The position numbers were made by a program, and so were the translations under genes. Shown piece by piece: positions 9,200 through 19,898 of a DNA stretch of 64,000 nt. Source of the DNA: Gammaproteobacteria bacterium (GTDB taxonomy: Bacteria > Gemmatimonadota > Gemmatimonadetes > Longimicrobiales > Gaopeijiaceae); assembly GCA_009840525.1 (NCBI GenBank), contig VXNP01000010.1, positions 47,182 through 111,181 on the forward strand, written 5' to 3'. Position 1 is the first letter of the stretch. Each line of letters opens with the position of its first letter. The notes under the pieces were generated by a model. It saw nothing but the letters and a program-made list of their open reading frames with translations. It searched no databases and was not told the origin of the DNA.

Positions 9200-9588
9200 C
9201 AGAAGTTCAGTCCTCCCTCGCGCGCGCCTTCGGCAAAGGCCTTGACCCTGCCGTGATACTGGTAGCCACCACGGTCGAATACCACCGTGCCGATGCCCTC
9301 CGAGCGCGCCCGATCGGCCAGCATCCTGCCGGCTGCCCGAGCCCGCTCGACTCCCGGGTTGCGAGACTCGGTCTCGAACTCGCGGAGAGCCGCCGACCGG
9401 GTGGAGATCCCGACGAGGGTGCGTCCAAGGTCGTCGTCCACCAGTTGTCCCTCCATGTGTTTCAGCGATCGGAACACCACGAGCCGCGGGCGTTCGGCGG
9501 ACCCGTTCACGCGCTTGCGGACCCTGCGATGCCGCCGGATGCGCTGCAGGCGCCGGCTCCTTCTCAACTTCGAACTCTTTGCGGTCAC
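9199..9588 (-). CDS. rplR: 50S ribosomal protein L18
   Basis: 5S rRNA-binding protein. The open frame extends to 9780, but the added residues are a shadow of rplF. A GTG at 9588 preceded by GAGGA fits the family start (basic segment [21 protein letters not shown]), giving 129 residues. Downstream are [12 protein letters not shown], the central helix and the C-terminal [26 protein letters not shown]. It ends with a one-base overlap with rpsE. Confidence 0.96.
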   Translation of the reverse strand: MTAKSSKLRRSRRLQRIRRHRRVRKRVNGSAERPRLVVFRSLKHMEGQLVDDDLGRTLVGISTRSAALREFETESRNPGVERARAAGRMLADRARSEGIGTVVFDRGGYQYHGRVKAFAEGAREGGLNF

Positions 9589-9611
9589 GGTTTCCTCGCT
9601 GTGCGGGGCGA

Positions 9612-10151
9612 CTACGATGCGGCGGTCTTGCCGACCTTGCGTCGGATCTGCTCGCCCTGATAGCGCACGCCCTTGCCCTTGTACGGCTCCGGTGGCCGGA
9701 ACGACCGGATTTCCGCCGCTACCTGCCCCACCTTCTGCTTGTCGATTCCATGCACCACCACGACGTCCTGCCGGGGACACTCGAGCGTGATGCCCTCGGG
9801 CTCCGGGTAGTCGATGGTGTGGGAGAATCCCAGGCTCAGGATCAGTTCCCTGCCCTTCTTCTGCGCCCGGTATCCCACCCCCACGATCTCCAGCGTCTTG
9901 CTGTACCCGGTCGTCACCCCGTGCACCATGTTGGCGATGAGGGCGCGCGTCAGACCATGAAGCGACCGGTGCGTGCGACCGTCGGACGGCCTCCGGACCA
10001 CAACTTCGCCTTCCCCCACATCGATGGTCATGGCGGGATGCACGTCGAGGGTCAGTTCGCCCCTGGGCCCCTTTACCTTCAGGACGGGCTCACTGTAGTC
10101 GACGGTCACGCCGCCCGGAATGGCGACCGGCAGTTTACCTATGCGCGACAT
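9612..10151 (-). CDS. rplF: 50S ribosomal protein L6
   Basis: Large-subunit protein near the GTPase-associated centre, with two repeated domains. The 179-residue product begins [15 protein letters not shown] and has the C-terminal signature [15 protein letters not shown]. It lies 30 bp after rpsH. Confidence 0.98.
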   Translation of the reverse strand: MSRIGKLPVAIPGGVTVDYSEPVLKVKGPRGELTLDVHPAMTIDVGEGEVVVRRPSDGRTHRSLHGLTRALIANMVHGVTTGYSKTLEIVGVGYRAQKKGRELILSLGFSHTIDYPEPEGITLECPRQDVVVVHGIDKQKVGQVAAEIRSFRPPEPYKGKGVRYQGEQIRRKVGKTAAS

Positions 10152-10181
10152 ACGTTTACGTCGTGGTTGATGGAATCCTGG

Positions 10182-10577
10182 CTACCACACGATCGCCAGC
10201 ACTTCGCCGCCTACCCCTTCCTTGCGCGCCGTGCGGTCGGAGAGCACACCCCGGGATGTCGACAGAATCGCCATCCCCAGGCCGTTCCTGACCCTTGGGA
10301 TATCCTCCCGTCCGACGTAGCGCCGCCTCCCGGGCGACGAGAAGCGCTCAATATGCCGGATGATCGGGCGACCCTCGTCGCGATACTTCAGGTAGACGCG
10401 CAGAACCCCGTGGGCCCCGTCGTCGAGTACCTTGTAGCCGAAGACGAAATGGTTCTCGGCGAGCAGCCGGGCAATCTCGATCTTCATCCGGGAGACGGGC
10501 ATGTCCGCCCAGCGGTGGCCCGCCTGCCCGGCGTTGCGCAGCCGGGTCAGCATGTCGGCAATCGGGTCCGTCATCAT
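10182..10577 (-). CDS. rpsH: 30S ribosomal protein S8
   Basis: Primary 16S rRNA binder and, in E. coli, the repressor of the spc operon. The 131-residue product begins MMTDPIADMLTRLRNA and ends with the conserved STSRGVLSDRTARKEGVGGEVLAIVW. Only 42 bp separate it from rplE, so the usual rpsN (S14) is not present between them. Confidence 0.98.
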   Translation of the reverse strand: MMTDPIADMLTRLRNAGQAGHRWADMPVSRMKIEIARLLAENHFVFGYKVLDDGAHGVLRVYLKYRDEGRPIIRHIERFSSPGRRRYVGREDIPRVRNGLGMAILSTSRGVLSDRTARKEGVGGEVLAIVW

Positions 10578-10619
10578 GTCGAGTCTCGTCCCTCCGTTAT
10601 TCCCTGGGTTGCGGGGGCG

Positions 10620-11207
10620 TCAGGCGGCGCCGTTCTGGCCGATGATGACCGGTAGCGAGCCGCGGAACGGAAAACCCAGCTCGCGCAGCAGAGCCAGCGC
10701 CTCGTCGTCCTTGCTGGTGCTCGTAACCACGGTGATGTCCATGCCGTGGATGCGGTCGATCCTGTCGTAGTCGATCTCGGGGAAGATGATCTGCTCGCGA
10801 ACCCCGAGGCTGTAGTTTCCGCGCCCGTCGAACGATTTCGTGGACAGCCCGCGGAAGTCGCGGATCCGCGGTATGGTGGCGCTCACCAGGCGATCGAGAA
10901 ACTCGTACATGCGGCGCCGGCGCAGCGTGACCCGGCATCCGACCGGCATGCCCGTCCTCAACGAGAAGTTGGAGATGGACTTGCGCGCCCTGGTGACGAC
11001 CGGCTTCTGTCCGGAGATCACCGACAATTCCTCGACCACGCTGTCGAGGAACTTCTGATTCCTGCTCGCTTCGCCGACGCCCACGTTGAGGACGACCTTC
11101 ACCGGGCGCGGAATCTGGTTGACGTTGGTGAAGCCGAATTCCTCCTGGAGCTTCGGCTGAACGTTTTCCAGATAGTGCCGGTGAAGCCGGGGGTGCGTCT
11201 CCGTCAT
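10620..11207 (-). CDS. rplE: 50S ribosomal protein L5
   Basis: 5S rRNA-binding protein of the central protuberance. From ATG 11207 the product is 195 residues, with [15 protein letters not shown] near the start, the [16 protein letters not shown] motif and [16 protein letters not shown]. The frame is open to a GTG at 11240 that overlaps the rplX stop. The ATG fits the family start better, but the GTG, coupled to rplX, cannot be excluded. Confidence 0.95.
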   Translation of the reverse strand: MTETHPRLHRHYLENVQPKLQEEFGFTNVNQIPRPVKVVLNVGVGEASRNQKFLDSVVEELSVISGQKPVVTRARKSISNFSLRTGMPVGCRVTLRRRRMYEFLDRLVSATIPRIRDFRGLSTKSFDGRGNYSLGVREQIIFPEIDYDRIDRIHGMDITVVTSTSKDDEALALLRELGFPFRGSLPVIIGQNGAA

Positions 11208-11236
11208 CTTGCAAATCCGTCCGTTGTCGTCATCCG

Positions 11237-11596
11237 TCACCTCGGCGCCGGGATGGGGTTGCCGGTCTTCACCGCGATGCGCTCCTTCACGCCCCCTTCC
11301 TCGAGACGCATGCGAATGCGGCTGGCCTCTCCGCTGGCCGGATCGATCAACATCACGTTGGAAATGTGGATCGGAGCCTCGAAGGTGATGATCCCACCCT
11401 CCGGATTGGCCGCCGTGGGCCGCTGGTGGCGCTTGCGCATGTTGACGCCCTCGATCACCACCTGATCACGGTCGCGAATCACCCGGAGGACAGTTCCCTG
11501 CTCGTCCCGGTGGTTGCCGCGAATCACGCGCACGCGGTCACCCTTTGCAATCCGGTGTTTGGACCTGTTCCGGCGCGCTCCCGTCTGCTCCAGCAT
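11237..11596 (-). CDS. rplX: 50S ribosomal protein L24
   Basis: Assembly initiator of the large subunit. The 119-residue product has the KOW motif [19 protein letters not shown] and the [13 protein letters not shown] signature. The ATG overlaps the rplN stop by one base (TGATG). Confidence 0.97.
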   Translation of the reverse strand: MLEQTGARRNRSKHRIAKGDRVRVIRGNHRDEQGTVLRVIRDRDQVVIEGVNMRKRHQRPTAANPEGGIITFEAPIHISNVMLIDPASGEASRIRMRLEEGGVKERIAVKTGNPIPAPR

Positions 11597-11964
11597 CAGA
11601 GCACCTCCGGGGCCAGCGAAACGATCTTCATGTAGCGCTTCTCCCTGAGTTCCCGCCCGACCGGTCCGAAGATGCGCGTGCCCTTCGGCTCGCCGTTGGT
11701 GTCGATGAGCACCGCCGCGTTGTCGTCGAAGCGGATATAGGAGCCGTCGCGCCTGCGCACTTCCTTGGCGGTGCGCACCACGACAGCCCGCACGATATCG
11801 CCCTTGCGCACGCCAGCGTTGGGGATGGCATCCTTGACCGTGAGCACCACCAGGTCGCCCACGCTGGCGTAGCGGCGGCGCGAGCCCCCCAGGACACGGA
11901 TGCAGAGCGCCTTCTTGGCCCCCGTGTTGTCCGTGATCCGAACCATCGATTCCTGTTGAATCAT
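11596..11964 (-). CDS. rplN: 50S ribosomal protein L14
   Basis: Large-subunit protein at the intersubunit bridge. The frame is open far upstream, but ATG 11964 gives the normal 122 residues, starting [18 protein letters not shown]. Downstream are [19 protein letters not shown] and [24 protein letters not shown]. It opens the spc group 7 bp after rpsQ. Confidence 0.97.
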   Translation of the reverse strand: MIQQESMVRITDNTGAKKALCIRVLGGSRRRYASVGDLVVLTVKDAIPNAGVRKGDIVRAVVVRTAKEVRRRDGSYIRFDDNAAVLIDTNGEPKGTRIFGPVGRELREKRYMKIVSLAPEVL

Positions 11965-11971
11965 CGCCGGC

Positions 11972-12256
11972 CTATCCTTCCGCGCGGTCGACCAGTTCGG
12001 CGACCCTCCACCGCTTGGTGCGGGAGAGGGGCCGCGTCTCGACGATGCGCACGGTGTCTCCCATGCGATACTGGTTGGTTTCGTCGTGGGCGTGATACCT
12101 GCGGGTGCGCTTGACCTGCTTTCCGTAGAGGGGATGGGCGAACTGGCGCGCGACAAGGACGGTGACCGTCTTGTCCGCCACGTCCGACACCACCACTCCC
12201 GTTCGCGTCTTTCGCCGGTTGCGTGCGCCGCTCGCGGCATCGGATGTCGCCGTCAT
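11972..12256 (-). CDS. rpsQ: 30S ribosomal protein S17
   Basis: Primary 16S rRNA-binding protein with an OB fold. ATG 12256 overlaps the rpmC stop (ATGA). The 94-residue product has [20 protein letters not shown] and [19 protein letters not shown], and [16 protein letters not shown] longer open frame upstream is only a shadow. Confidence 0.97.
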   Translation of the reverse strand: MTATSDAASGARNRRKTRTGVVVSDVADKTVTVLVARQFAHPLYGKQVKRTRRYHAHDETNQYRMGDTVRIVETRPLSRTKRWRVAELVDRAEG

Positions 12257-12477
12257 GAGGCGTTCTCCTCGGTCATGGCCAGAGCCACCGCGAGTTCGCG
12301 TTCGCGCTGCACGGTGCGGACTCGGGCGATATCCCTGCGCAGGTGCGAGAGCAGCCGTGGATTCTCGAGTTCCATGGTCGCAGCCCGGAACTTGAGGCGG
12401 AACCGTTCCTCCCTCAGTTCGTCCAGCCGCTCCCGGATCTGCTGGTCGGTCATATCGCGGATTTCTTCGATGTCCAT
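12253..12477 (-). CDS. rpmC: 50S ribosomal protein L29
   Basis: Two-helix protein near the tunnel exit that helps dock trigger factor and SRP. The 74-residue product has the helical [23 protein letters not shown] pattern and [15 protein letters not shown]. It overlaps the start of rpsQ by 4 bp. Confidence 0.97.
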   Translation of the reverse strand: MDIEEIRDMTDQQIRERLDELREERFRLKFRAATMELENPRLLSHLRRDIARVRTVQRERELAVALAMTEENAS

Positions 12478-12489
12478 GCCCGGTTTCCC

Positions 12490-12912
12490 TCAGGTTCCCA
12501 ACTGCTGTTCGCGCGCGACGAAACGGGTCTTGATGGGCAGCTTGTCGGATGCGAGCTGCATCGCGCGGCGCGCGACCTCCTCGCCGACACCCTCCATCTC
12601 GAACATCATCCGCCCCGGCTTCACCACCGCCACCCAGCCTTCCGGGTTGCCCTTTCCCTTGCCCATCCGGGTCTCGGCGGGCTTGGAGGTGACCGGCTTG
12701 TCCGGGAAGATCCGGATCCAGACCTTTCCACCCCTCTTGATGTGCCGGGTCATGGCCACGCGCGCCGACTCGATCTGGCGATTGCTGATCCACGCGGACT
12801 CCACTGCCTGGAGCCCGTAGTCGCCGAAACTCACCCGATTTCCGCGACGGGAAATCCCGCGCATCTTGCCCTTGTGCTTCTTGCGGTACTTGATCCGCTT
12901 CGGTGCCAGCAT
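12490..12912 (-). CDS. rplP: 50S ribosomal protein L16
   Basis: Large-subunit protein beside the A-site tRNA elbow. The 140-residue product begins [19 protein letters not shown] and has [24 protein letters not shown]. It lies 59 bp after rpsC, one of the wider gaps in this cluster. Confidence 0.98.
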   Translation of the reverse strand: MLAPKRIKYRKKHKGKMRGISRRGNRVSFGDYGLQAVESAWISNRQIESARVAMTRHIKRGGKVWIRIFPDKPVTSKPAETRMGKGKGNPEGWVAVVKPGRMMFEMEGVGEEVARRAMQLASDKLPIKTRFVAREQQLGT

Positions 12913-12971
12913 CGCCTATCGTCCTTGCGGGGCCCGCCGCAGGGGGGGCCGGGTTCCGTTCGCCTGCACCC

Positions 12972-13631
12972 TCACGATCCCGTCGAGTACGTCCGGCCCC
13001 GCCGGTCGTCCACCACTTCACCCTTGAAGATCCAGCACTTCACACCCACGGTACCGTAGGTGGTGTCCGCCCTCACGCTCGCGTAGTCGATGTTCGCCCG
13101 CAGGGTGTGCAGGGGCACGCGACCCTCGTGATACGCTTCGGTGCGGGCGATTTCCGCGCCTCCCAGGCGGCCGCCACACTGGATCTTGATGCCCTCCGCG
13201 CCCGCTCGGCGCGCCGATTGAACCGCGCGCTTCATGGCCCGCCGGAACGAAATCCGCTGCCGCAACTGGTGCTTGACGTTCTCTGCCACCAGCCGCGCGT
13301 CGAGTTCGGGCTGCTTGATCTCCTCCACGTTGACCGAGACCTCCGACTTGGTCAGCACGCCCAGCTCGTCGCGCAGCTTGTCCACCTCCGCGCCCCGCTT
13401 GCCGATCACAACGCCCGGTCGGGCCGTGTGCACGGTCATCACGATCTTGGAGGGCTTGCGGTCGATCTCGACCCGGGAGATGGCGGCATGCGCCAGACGG
13501 CGGTCGAGGTACCGCCGTATGGTCTCGTCCTCCTGGAGCAGGTGGGGGAAATCCTTCTCCGCGTACCAGCGGGACTGCCAGTCCTTGACGATGCCGAGCC
13601 GGAACCCGTGGGGGTGTGTCTTCTGTCCCAT
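12972..13631 (-). CDS. rpsC: 30S ribosomal protein S3
   Basis: mRNA-entry protein with a KH domain. The 219-residue product begins [14 protein letters not shown] and has the KH motif [16 protein letters not shown] and the C-terminal [13 protein letters not shown] and [13 protein letters not shown] segments. It lies 5 bp after rplV. Confidence 0.98.
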   Translation of the reverse strand: MGQKTHPHGFRLGIVKDWQSRWYAEKDFPHLLQEDETIRRYLDRRLAHAAISRVEIDRKPSKIVMTVHTARPGVVIGKRGAEVDKLRDELGVLTKSEVSVNVEEIKQPELDARLVAENVKHQLRQRISFRRAMKRAVQSARRAGAEGIKIQCGGRLGGAEIARTEAYHEGRVPLHTLRANIDYASVRADTTYGTVGVKCWIFKGEVVDDRRGRTYSTGS

Positions 13632-13636
13632 CGCCC

Positions 13637-13987
13637 CTATTCCTCGCTTTCCACGACGATCGTGATGTGACTCGAGCGCCTGCGGATCGGGGCCGCCCTC
13701 CCCATGGCCGCCGCCCGCCAGCGCTTCGTGGTCCGCCCACCATCAACAAATGCCCGCGCGATCACGAGCTCGTCCACATCGAGCACCTCGCCTTCCTCCT
13801 CTGCCCTGTACTCGGCGTTCGCGACCGCCGAACGGAGCGTCTTGCCGACCGGCACCGACGCGGCCTTCTTCGAGAATCGCAGGATTGCGTAGGCCTGATT
13901 GACGGGGAGACCCCGGATCTGATCCACGACCAGCCTCACCTTGCGGGGACTCATTCCGATGTACCTGGCAACCGCCTTTGCTTGCAT
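13637..13987 (-). CDS. rplV: 50S ribosomal protein L22
   Basis: Lines the exit tunnel through a long beta hairpin. The 116-residue product has [22 protein letters not shown] at the start and the hairpin segment [22 protein letters not shown] at the end. It lies 36 bp after rpsS. Confidence 0.98.
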   Translation of the reverse strand: MQAKAVARYIGMSPRKVRLVVDQIRGLPVNQAYAILRFSKKAASVPVGKTLRSAVANAEYRAEEEGEVLDVDELVIARAFVDGGRTTKRWRAAAMGRAAPIRRRSSHITIVVESEE

Positions 13988-14023
13988 CCGGGTTCTCGTG
14001 CAGGGGGTGACCTGTTCGGGCCT

Positions 14024-14311
14024 CTATCGAGCCTTGGAGCGCCGGTCGGCGAGTTTGCCCCCGTGCCCGCGAAAGAGCCGCGTGGGGGCGAACTCGCCGA
14101 GTTTGTGCCCAACCATGTTCTCGGTGATGTAGACCGGGATGAACTTGTTGCCGTTGTGCACCGCAACCGTATGGCCCACGAAGTCCGGCGAGATGGTCGA
14201 AGCGCGCGCCCAGGTCTTGATCACCTTCTTCTCCGCGCGCGCGTTCATCAGTTCCACCTTGCGCAGGAGCTTCTCGTCGATGTAGGGGCCCTTTCTTACG
14301 CTGCGTGGCAT
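14024..14311 (-). CDS. rpsS: 30S ribosomal protein S19
   Basis: Head protein that forms a complex with S13. The 95-residue product begins [16 protein letters not shown] and has the signature [31 protein letters not shown] segment. It lies 36 bp after rplB. Confidence 0.98.
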   Translation of the reverse strand: MPRSVRKGPYIDEKLLRKVELMNARAEKKVIKTWARASTISPDFVGHTVAVHNGNKFIPVYITENMVGHKLGEFAPTRLFRGHGGKLADRRSKAR

Positions 14312-14347
14312 GGCGGTTTCCTGGTTGGCTTCTCGTCTCGCAATCGT

Positions 14348-15190
14348 CTAGGACCGGGTGGCCTTGCCGCGTTTGCGTCCCCGGACGATCAGTCGGTTGG
14401 ATTCCTTCCTGGGATTGCGGGTCTTCTTCCCCTCCGGCTTGCCCCAGGGGGTAACCGGAGGCCGGCCCCCGGAGGCCTTGCCCTCGCCTCCGCCGAGCGG
14501 GTGGTCCACCGGGTTCATGGCGACGCCCCGCACCTTGGGACGGCGCCCGCGCCACCGGGCCGCCCCGGCCTTGCCCAGCGACTTCAGTTCATGATCGGTG
14601 TTGCCGACCTGGCCTACGGTGGCCATGCATTCCATGCGCACCCGCCGGACTTCCGTGGAGGGAAGACGGAGCGTCACGTAGTCTCCCTCCTTGGCCATGA
14701 TCTGCACGCCCGCGCCCGCCGAGCGGGCCATCTGGCCGCCCTTCCCGGGCTTCAGCTCCACGTTGTGAACGATCGTGCCCAGCGGAATGCGGCCGATCGG
14801 GAGGGCGTTGCCCGGCTTGATGTCGGCATCGCCACCCGCCACCACCTCATCTCCGACCGCAAGGCCGCGCACATGCAGGATGTAGCGTTTCTCGCCATCC
14901 GCGTAGTGGATCAGGGCGATGTTCGCGGAGCGGTTGGGATCGTACTCGATCTCGGCGACGCGGCCCGCCACCCCGATCTTGTTGCGTCTGAAGTCGATGC
15001 GCCGATACCGGCGCTTGTGGCCACCGCCCCTGCGCCGCACCGTGATGCGGCCATGGTGGTTGCGTCCACCCTTGGAGTGCAGAGGCTCCGTCAGCGATTT
15101 CTCCGGTCCCTTGCGCGTGGTCACCGTGTCCTTCACGATCGACCGGAAACGGGAGCCGGGTGTAACGGGTCTGAACTTCTTGATCGCCAT
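14348..15190 (-). CDS. rplB: 50S ribosomal protein L2
   Basis: Core protein near the peptidyl-transferase centre, needed for subunit joining. The 280-residue product has the OB and SH3 domains and the C-terminal motif [14 protein letters not shown] with the conserved histidine. It lies 10 bp after rplW. Confidence 0.98.
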   Translation of the reverse strand: MAIKKFRPVTPGSRFRSIVKDTVTTRKGPEKSLTEPLHSKGGRNHHGRITVRRRGGGHKRRYRRIDFRRNKIGVAGRVAEIEYDPNRSANIALIHYADGEKRYILHVRGLAVGDEVVAGGDADIKPGNALPIGRIPLGTIVHNVELKPGKGGQMARSAGAGVQIMAKEGDYVTLRLPSTEVRRVRMECMATVGQVGNTDHELKSLGKAGAARWRGRRPKVRGVAMNPVDHPLGGGEGKASGGRPPVTPWGKPEGKKTRNPRKESNRLIVRGRKRGKATRS

Positions 15191-15200
15191 GGCCCGTTCC

Positions 15201-15512
15201 TCAGCCCATTTCGTAGAGTTCGATGTGGTCGCCTTCGGCCAGCTTGACGACCGCCTTCTTGAACGACGGCCTGCGGCCGAGGCTCCAGTTGCGGCTCATC
15301 TGTCCGAGGAACGAGCGGCGCATCTTGCCCGCGTATCTCATGGTGCGCACATCGTCGACCTGGACGTCCCAGAGCGCTTCCACCGCGCGGGCGATGTCGA
15401 TCTTGTTGGCGTTCCGGTTGACGATGAACGAGTAGACGTTGTCGGCCTCCATCTGGGCGGTCGTCTTCTCGGTGACCACCGGCCGCACGATTACATCCCA
15501 CGGCTCACGCAT
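15201..15512 (-). CDS. rplW: 50S ribosomal protein L23
   Basis: Exit-tunnel protein that docks trigger factor and SRP. ATG 15512 ([17 protein letters not shown]) fits the family start; the frame is open to 15575, inside rplD. The product is 103 residues and overlaps the rplD end by 8 bp. It has [20 protein letters not shown] in the middle. Confidence 0.96.
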   Translation of the reverse strand: MREPWDVIVRPVVTEKTTAQMEADNVYSFIVNRNANKIDIARAVEALWDVQVDDVRTMRYAGKMRRSFLGQMSRNWSLGRRPSFKKAVVKLAEGDHIELYEMG

Positions 15513-16164
15513 CGCCGTTCTCCGTGTCTGTGGAGGCCGCGGGCTCCGTGGCCACCGGCCCGGTCCCGAGCGCATCGGCCTCGATCACGACGGTCGCCGC
15601 CCGCAGCACGTCGTAGGCCGATTCCTCCCCGAAGGGTCGTACGCTGACACCCGGCAGGTTGCGGGCCGAAAGGTACACGTTGCGCTTGTTGCCGTCGGTC
15701 AGCAGAAGCACCTTGCCCGACACTTCGATGGCGGCGAGGCAGGATGCCAGGCGCGAGGTGCGCGGGGCCTCGTAGTCCAGGGACTCGATCAGCAGCACCC
15801 GACCCTCTTCCGCGCGCGCATTCAGGGCCGACCGACGGGCCAGCGCGCGCACCTTGCGAGGCACGGACGTGCGCCACGAGTGAGGTTGAGGGGGGAAGGC
15901 CATCCCGCCTCCCGTCCACTGCGCGGCGCGGATCGTCCCCTGGCGGGCCCGGCCGGTGCCCTTCTGCCTCCACGGCTTGCGGGAGCCGCCCGAAACGGCC
16001 GAGCGGTTCTTGCCGGCCCCCGTCCCCCTCCGCCGATTGGCGAGTTGGGCCCGCACCACCTGGTGCAGAACGCCTTCGTTCACGACTCCGTCGAATGGGA
16101 CTGCCGGAAGCGTCCGGTCGCCGTCCGGCCTGCCGTCAGAGTGGTAGTAGTGGGCCGTATGCAT
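15505..16164 (-). CDS. rplD: 50S ribosomal protein L4
   Basis: Tunnel-constriction protein and, in E. coli, the autogenous repressor of the S10 operon. The 219-residue product has the extended-loop signature QLANRRRGTGAGKNRSAVSGGSRKPWRQKGTGRARQG. The C-terminal tail is Ala/Thr-rich. It lies 4 bp after rplC. Confidence 0.97.
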   Translation of the reverse strand: MHTAHYYHSDGRPDGDRTLPAVPFDGVVNEGVLHQVVRAQLANRRRGTGAGKNRSAVSGGSRKPWRQKGTGRARQGTIRAAQWTGGGMAFPPQPHSWRTSVPRKVRALARRSALNARAEEGRVLLIESLDYEAPRTSRLASCLAAIEVSGKVLLLTDGNKRNVYLSARNLPGVSVRPFGEESAYDVLRAATVVIEADALGTGPVATEPAASTDTENGDA

Positions 16165-16168
16165 GGCT

Positions 16169-16786
16169 CTAGTGGCTGATGAAGACGTAGCCGCTGCGCG
16201 GTCCGGGAACGGCGCCCTTGAGGAACAGCAGGTTCCTCCCGGCGTCGACCCGGACGACTTCGACGTTGCTCAGCGTCTTGCGATTGTTGCCCATCCGGCC
16301 GGGGAGCTTCTTGCCCTTGATGACTCTCGACGGGTCGGTGCCCGCTCCCATCGATCCGGGGGTGCGCGACATCGGGTGGCCGTGCGTGGCCGGGCGTCCC
16401 GTGAAGCCGTGTCGCTTCACGACGCCCTGAAACCCACGGCCCTTGGTATTGCCGGTCACCTTTACGGACTGGTTGGCAGCGAAGAGCTCGACGGTAAGTT
16501 CGTCACCGGCCTCGAACGCCTCGTCGTCCGCGACCGGGAACTCGCGCAGAACGCGGGGCGTCGCTTTCAGTCCGGCCTTCGCGGCATGGCCGGCTTCGGC
16601 CTTCGTGGCATGCCTGGCCCTGCGGGCTTCGAAGCCGATCTGGACGGCGCGGTATCCGTCGGTCTCCCCGGATCTTACGCATACGACCGGGCATGGCCCG
16701 GCGCGCACCACGGTAACCGGCACCACAAGACCTTCGTCGTTGAAGATGCGGGTCATCCCGACCTTGCGTCCGATCAATCCCGCCAT
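16169..16786 (-). CDS. rplC: 50S ribosomal protein L3
   Basis: Early-assembly protein whose loop reaches the peptidyl-transferase centre. The 205-residue product begins MAGLIGRKVGMTRIF and has the loop GRGFQGVVKRHGFTGRPATHG and the GSMGAGTDPSRVIKGKKLPG segment. It lies 30 bp after rpsJ. Confidence 0.98.
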   Translation of the reverse strand: MAGLIGRKVGMTRIFNDEGLVVPVTVVRAGPCPVVCVRSGETDGYRAVQIGFEARRARHATKAEAGHAAKAGLKATPRVLREFPVADDEAFEAGDELTVELFAANQSVKVTGNTKGRGFQGVVKRHGFTGRPATHGHPMSRTPGSMGAGTDPSRVIKGKKLPGRMGNNRKTLSNVEVVRVDAGRNLLFLKGAVPGPRSGYVFISH

Positions 16787-16816
16787 GCCGCCTCCTGGCA
16801 GTTGTCCATGTGCTGC

Positions 16817-17125
16817 CTAGTCGACCTTGATCTCGACATCGACGCCCGCCGGCAGATCCAGCTTGGTGAGGGCGTCGATGGTGGCGGGCCGGGAATCGAC
16901 GATGTCGATGAGCCGCTTGTGCGTGCGCAGCTCGAACTGTTCCCGGCTCTTCTTGTCGATGTGCGGCGAGCGCAGCACCGTCCAGCGCTCGCGGCGCGTG
17001 GGCAACGGAACCGGACCGCACACGCTTGCTCCGGTCTTCTCCGCGGTGCGGACGATGTCGGAAGCGGTCTGGTCGACGATCCAGTGATCGAAGGCTTTCA
17101 GCTTGATGCGAATCCGGCCACTCAT
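16817..17125 (-). CDS. rpsJ: 30S ribosomal protein S10 / transcription antitermination factor NusE
   Basis: Head protein of the small subunit and partner of NusG in transcription-translation coupling (nusG is at 31505). The 102-residue product has [21 protein letters not shown] and the [23 protein letters not shown] motif. Its ATG overlaps the fusA stop (ATGA at 17122-17125), so the str and S10 groups are directly coupled here with no tuf between them. Confidence 0.98.
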   Translation of the reverse strand: MSGRIRIKLKAFDHWIVDQTASDIVRTAEKTGASVCGPVPLPTRRERWTVLRSPHIDKKSREQFELRTHKRLIDIVDSRPATIDALTKLDLPAGVDVEIKVD

Positions 17126-19227
17126 TTCTGGTAGACTGCTCCGTTGCCTGCCACAATCTCTTCGCTCTTCGACCGGGGCACCTGGTCGTAGTGCGAGAAC
17201 TGCATGGTGTACACGGCCCGCCCCTGGCTCATGGAGCGGAGGGAGGTCGAATATCCGAACATCTCTCCCAGCGGAACGCTGGCTCCGATGACCCGGGCGC
17301 CGGCCCGCTCGGTCATGCCGCCGACTCGCCCGCGCCGGGAAGAAAGGTCGCCCATGATATCACCCATGTAGTCGCCGGGCGTAACGACTTCCACATCCAT
17401 GACCGGCTCGAGCAGGACCGGACGAGCCCGTCTCACGCCCTCCCTGAGCGCCATCGATCCGGCGATCCTGAAGGCCATCTCGCTGGAATCGACATCGTGA
17501 TACGAGCCGTCCACCAGCTCGACCTTGATGTCGATGAGCGGGTAGCCGGCCACGGCCCCGCTCGACATCGCGTCGCGCACTCCCCGCTCCACGGGACCGA
17601 TGAATTCCTTGGGGATCCTGCCGCCCACGATCCGGTCCTCGAAGACGAAGCCCGCGCCCTTGGGGGCGGGTTCGACGTTGATGACGACATGGCCGTATTG
17701 CCCGCGCCCTCCGGTCTGGCGCACGAACCGGCCCTCCACCTTCGTGGCCGAACCGACGATGGTCTCGCGGTATGCGACCTGGGGCCGGCCGATGTTGGCG
17801 CCAACCCGGAATTCGCGGCGCAACCGATCGACGATGATCTCGAGATGGAGTTCGCCCATCCCGCTGATGATGGTCTGGTTGGTTTCCTGATCGCTGCGCA
17901 CCCGGAAGGTCGGGTCCTCGTCGGCGAGCTTCGCCAGTCCCTGGGCCAGCTTGTCCTGGTCGGCCCGGGTCTTGGGCTCGATGGCGACCGCAATCACCGG
18001 CTCCGGGAACTCCATGGACTCCAGGATGATGGGATGATCGGGATGACACAGGGTATGGCCCGTTCGAACCCCTTTCAGTCCGATGACCGCAGCGATGTCC
18101 CCTGCGAAAACCTCCTGTCGCTCCTCGCGCTTGTTGGCGTGCATCTGCAGAATCCGGCCCACACGCTCACGCCTGCCCCGGGTGGCGTCGAGCACGAAGC
18201 TGCCGCTCGGCAGCGATCCCGAATAGACGCGGAAGAAGGTGAGCCGCCCGACATAGGGGTCGGTGGCGATCTTGAATGCGAGTGCGGTGAAGGGAGCGTC
18301 GTCCGAGACCTCCCGGGTCTCGGCGAAGCGGCCCGCCGGACGATAGTGTCCCTCGACGGGAGGAATGTCGATGGGGGAGGGCAGGTAGTCGATGACACCG
18401 TCCAGGAGCGCCTGGATGCCCTTGTTGCGGAAGGCCGATCCGCAAAAGACGGGGAAGATGGCGCCGCGCAGGGTGGCCTCGCGGATCGCCCGCCGGAGTT
18501 CCTCCTCGGTGAGTTCCTCGCCCGCAAGGTACTTCTCCAGCAACTCGTCGTCGTGCTCGACCGCGGCCTCGATGAGTTCGTGCCGGCATGCGGCGATCAC
18601 CTCCGACATCGAGTCCGGCACCGGCCCGTAGCTGAAACGCGAACCCAGGTCGTCCTCGTAGATGATCGACCTCCGGGTCACGATGTCCACGACGCCGGTG
18701 AAGAGCTCTCCCTCGCCGAGCGGATACTGCACCGGGTGGGCGTTGGCTCCGAGGCGTTCGCGCATCATCGTGACGACCTGCTCGAAGTCGGCCCCGACGC
18801 GGTCCATCTTGTTGACGAACGCTATGCGGGGCACGCGATACCGGTCGGCCTGACGCCAGACCGTTTCCGACTGGGGCTCGACCCCGCCCACCGCGCAGAA
18901 CACTGCGATGGCTCCGTCCAGAACCCGCAGCGAACGCTCGACCTCGGCCGTGAAGTCGACGTGCCCGGGGGTGTCGATGATGTTGATGCGGAAGGTGGAG
19001 CCGTTGCGCAGCCACGCGCAGGTCGTGGCGGCGGAGGTGATCGTGATCCCCCGCTCCTGCTCCTGTTCCATCCAGTCCATGGTGGCCGCACCCTCGTGCA
19101 CCTCGCCCATGCGGTGGACCCGGCCGGTATAGAACAGAACCCGCTCGGTGGTGGTGGTCTTGCCCGCGTCGATATGCGCCATGATGCCGATGTTGCGCAG
19201 ACGCTCTAGCGGTGTATGCCTGGGCAT
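17122..19227 (-). CDS. fusA: Translation elongation factor G
   Basis: GTPase that drives tRNA-mRNA translocation. From ATG 19227 the product is 701 residues. It has G1 AHIDAGKT (about 17-24), switch [11 protein letters not shown]4 NKMD, then domains II-V with [15 protein letters not shown] and the domain V segment RRGRVGGM. A longer open frame continues through rpsG but is not coding. A weak GAAGGA ribosome-binding site lies about ten bases before the ATG. It follows rpsG after a 197-bp gap that contains a run of seven T on the coding strand. Confidence 0.98.
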   Translation of the reverse strand: MPRHTPLERLRNIGIMAHIDAGKTTTTERVLFYTGRVHRMGEVHEGAATMDWMEQEQERGITITSAATTCAWLRNGSTFRINIIDTPGHVDFTAEVERSLRVLDGAIAVFCAVGGVEPQSETVWRQADRYRVPRIAFVNKMDRVGADFEQVVTMMRERLGANAHPVQYPLGEGELFTGVVDIVTRRSIIYEDDLGSRFSYGPVPDSMSEVIAACRHELIEAAVEHDDELLEKYLAGEELTEEELRRAIREATLRGAIFPVFCGSAFRNKGIQALLDGVIDYLPSPIDIPPVEGHYRPAGRFAETREVSDDAPFTALAFKIATDPYVGRLTFFRVYSGSLPSGSFVLDATRGRRERVGRILQMHANKREERQEVFAGDIAAVIGLKGVRTGHTLCHPDHPIILESMEFPEPVIAVAIEPKTRADQDKLAQGLAKLADEDPTFRVRSDQETNQTIISGMGELHLEIIVDRLRREFRVGANIGRPQVAYRETIVGSATKVEGRFVRQTGGRGQYGHVVINVEPAPKGAGFVFEDRIVGGRIPKEFIGPVERGVRDAMSSGAVAGYPLIDIKVELVDGSYHDVDSSEMAFRIAGSMALREGVRRARPVLLEPVMDVEVVTPGDYMGDIMGDLSSRRGRVGGMTERAGARVIGASVPLGEMFGYSTSLRSMSQGRAVYTMQFSHYDQVPRSKSEEIVAGNGAVYQK

Positions 19228-19424
19228 CCGATGTATTCCTTCAAATCCTGTGTTTCTGTCGTCGGTACGCAAAAAAAGCGCAGGAACTCCGAGGCCACGA
19301 GTGCAGATTCGGCCGGGCCAACCCACCTGCCGGTTGGAAGCCGCCTGCCTTGTGCCGCGAGGGTCGGACCTTCGAGAACCCCCGCTACCCCGGCGCCAGC
19401 CTGCGCGCCGCAGCTGGGAAACGG

Positions 19425-19895
19425 CTACCAGCGATAGTGGGCGAACGCCTTGTTGGCTTCTGCCATCCGGTGCGTGTCTTCCTTCTTCTTTATCGTGCTT
19501 CCCTCGTTTCGGCTCGCGGCCAGAATCTCGGCTGCGAGGCGACCTGCCATCGACCGCTCTCCCCGCTTGCGGGAAAAGTCGATCATCCACTTTATGGCCA
19601 GCGCCTGGCGTCGCTCGGGGCGGACTTCGATCGGCACCTGGTATGTGGCGCCGCCGACCCGCCTGCTCTTCACCTCGACGGCAGGCTTGGCGTTGTTCAG
19701 GGCCTGGTTGAACACTCCCAGGCCGGGTTGTCCCGAACGCTCCTCGACTACCGTGAGGGCGTCGTAGAAAATGCTCTCCGCGGTGGACTTCTTGCCGTCC
19801 AGCATCAAGCCGTTGATGAACTTCTGGGCCACGACCGACTCGTAGCGCGGATCCCCCGCGATCTCCCTCTTTTCGGCGCGCGTGCGGCGGCTCAT
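19425..19895 (-). CDS. rpsG: 30S ribosomal protein S7
   Basis: 16S rRNA 3'-domain assembly protein and classical regulator of the str operon. The 156-residue product begins [20 protein letters not shown], has [21 protein letters not shown] and [22 protein letters not shown], and ends [11 protein letters not shown]. It lies 3 bp after rpsL. Confidence 0.98.
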   Translation of the reverse strand: MSRRTRAEKREIAGDPRYESVVAQKFINGLMLDGKKSTAESIFYDALTVVEERSGQPGLGVFNQALNNAKPAVEVKSRRVGGATYQVPIEVRPERRQALAIKWMIDFSRKRGERSMAGRLAAEILAASRNEGSTIKKKEDTHRMAEANKAFAHYRW

Positions 19896-19898
19896 GAC

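Noticed and set aside
19271..19277. Run of seven T on the coding strand between rpsG and fusA as a terminator
   Set aside because: No stable GC-rich hairpin directly precedes it, and fusA continues the operon.
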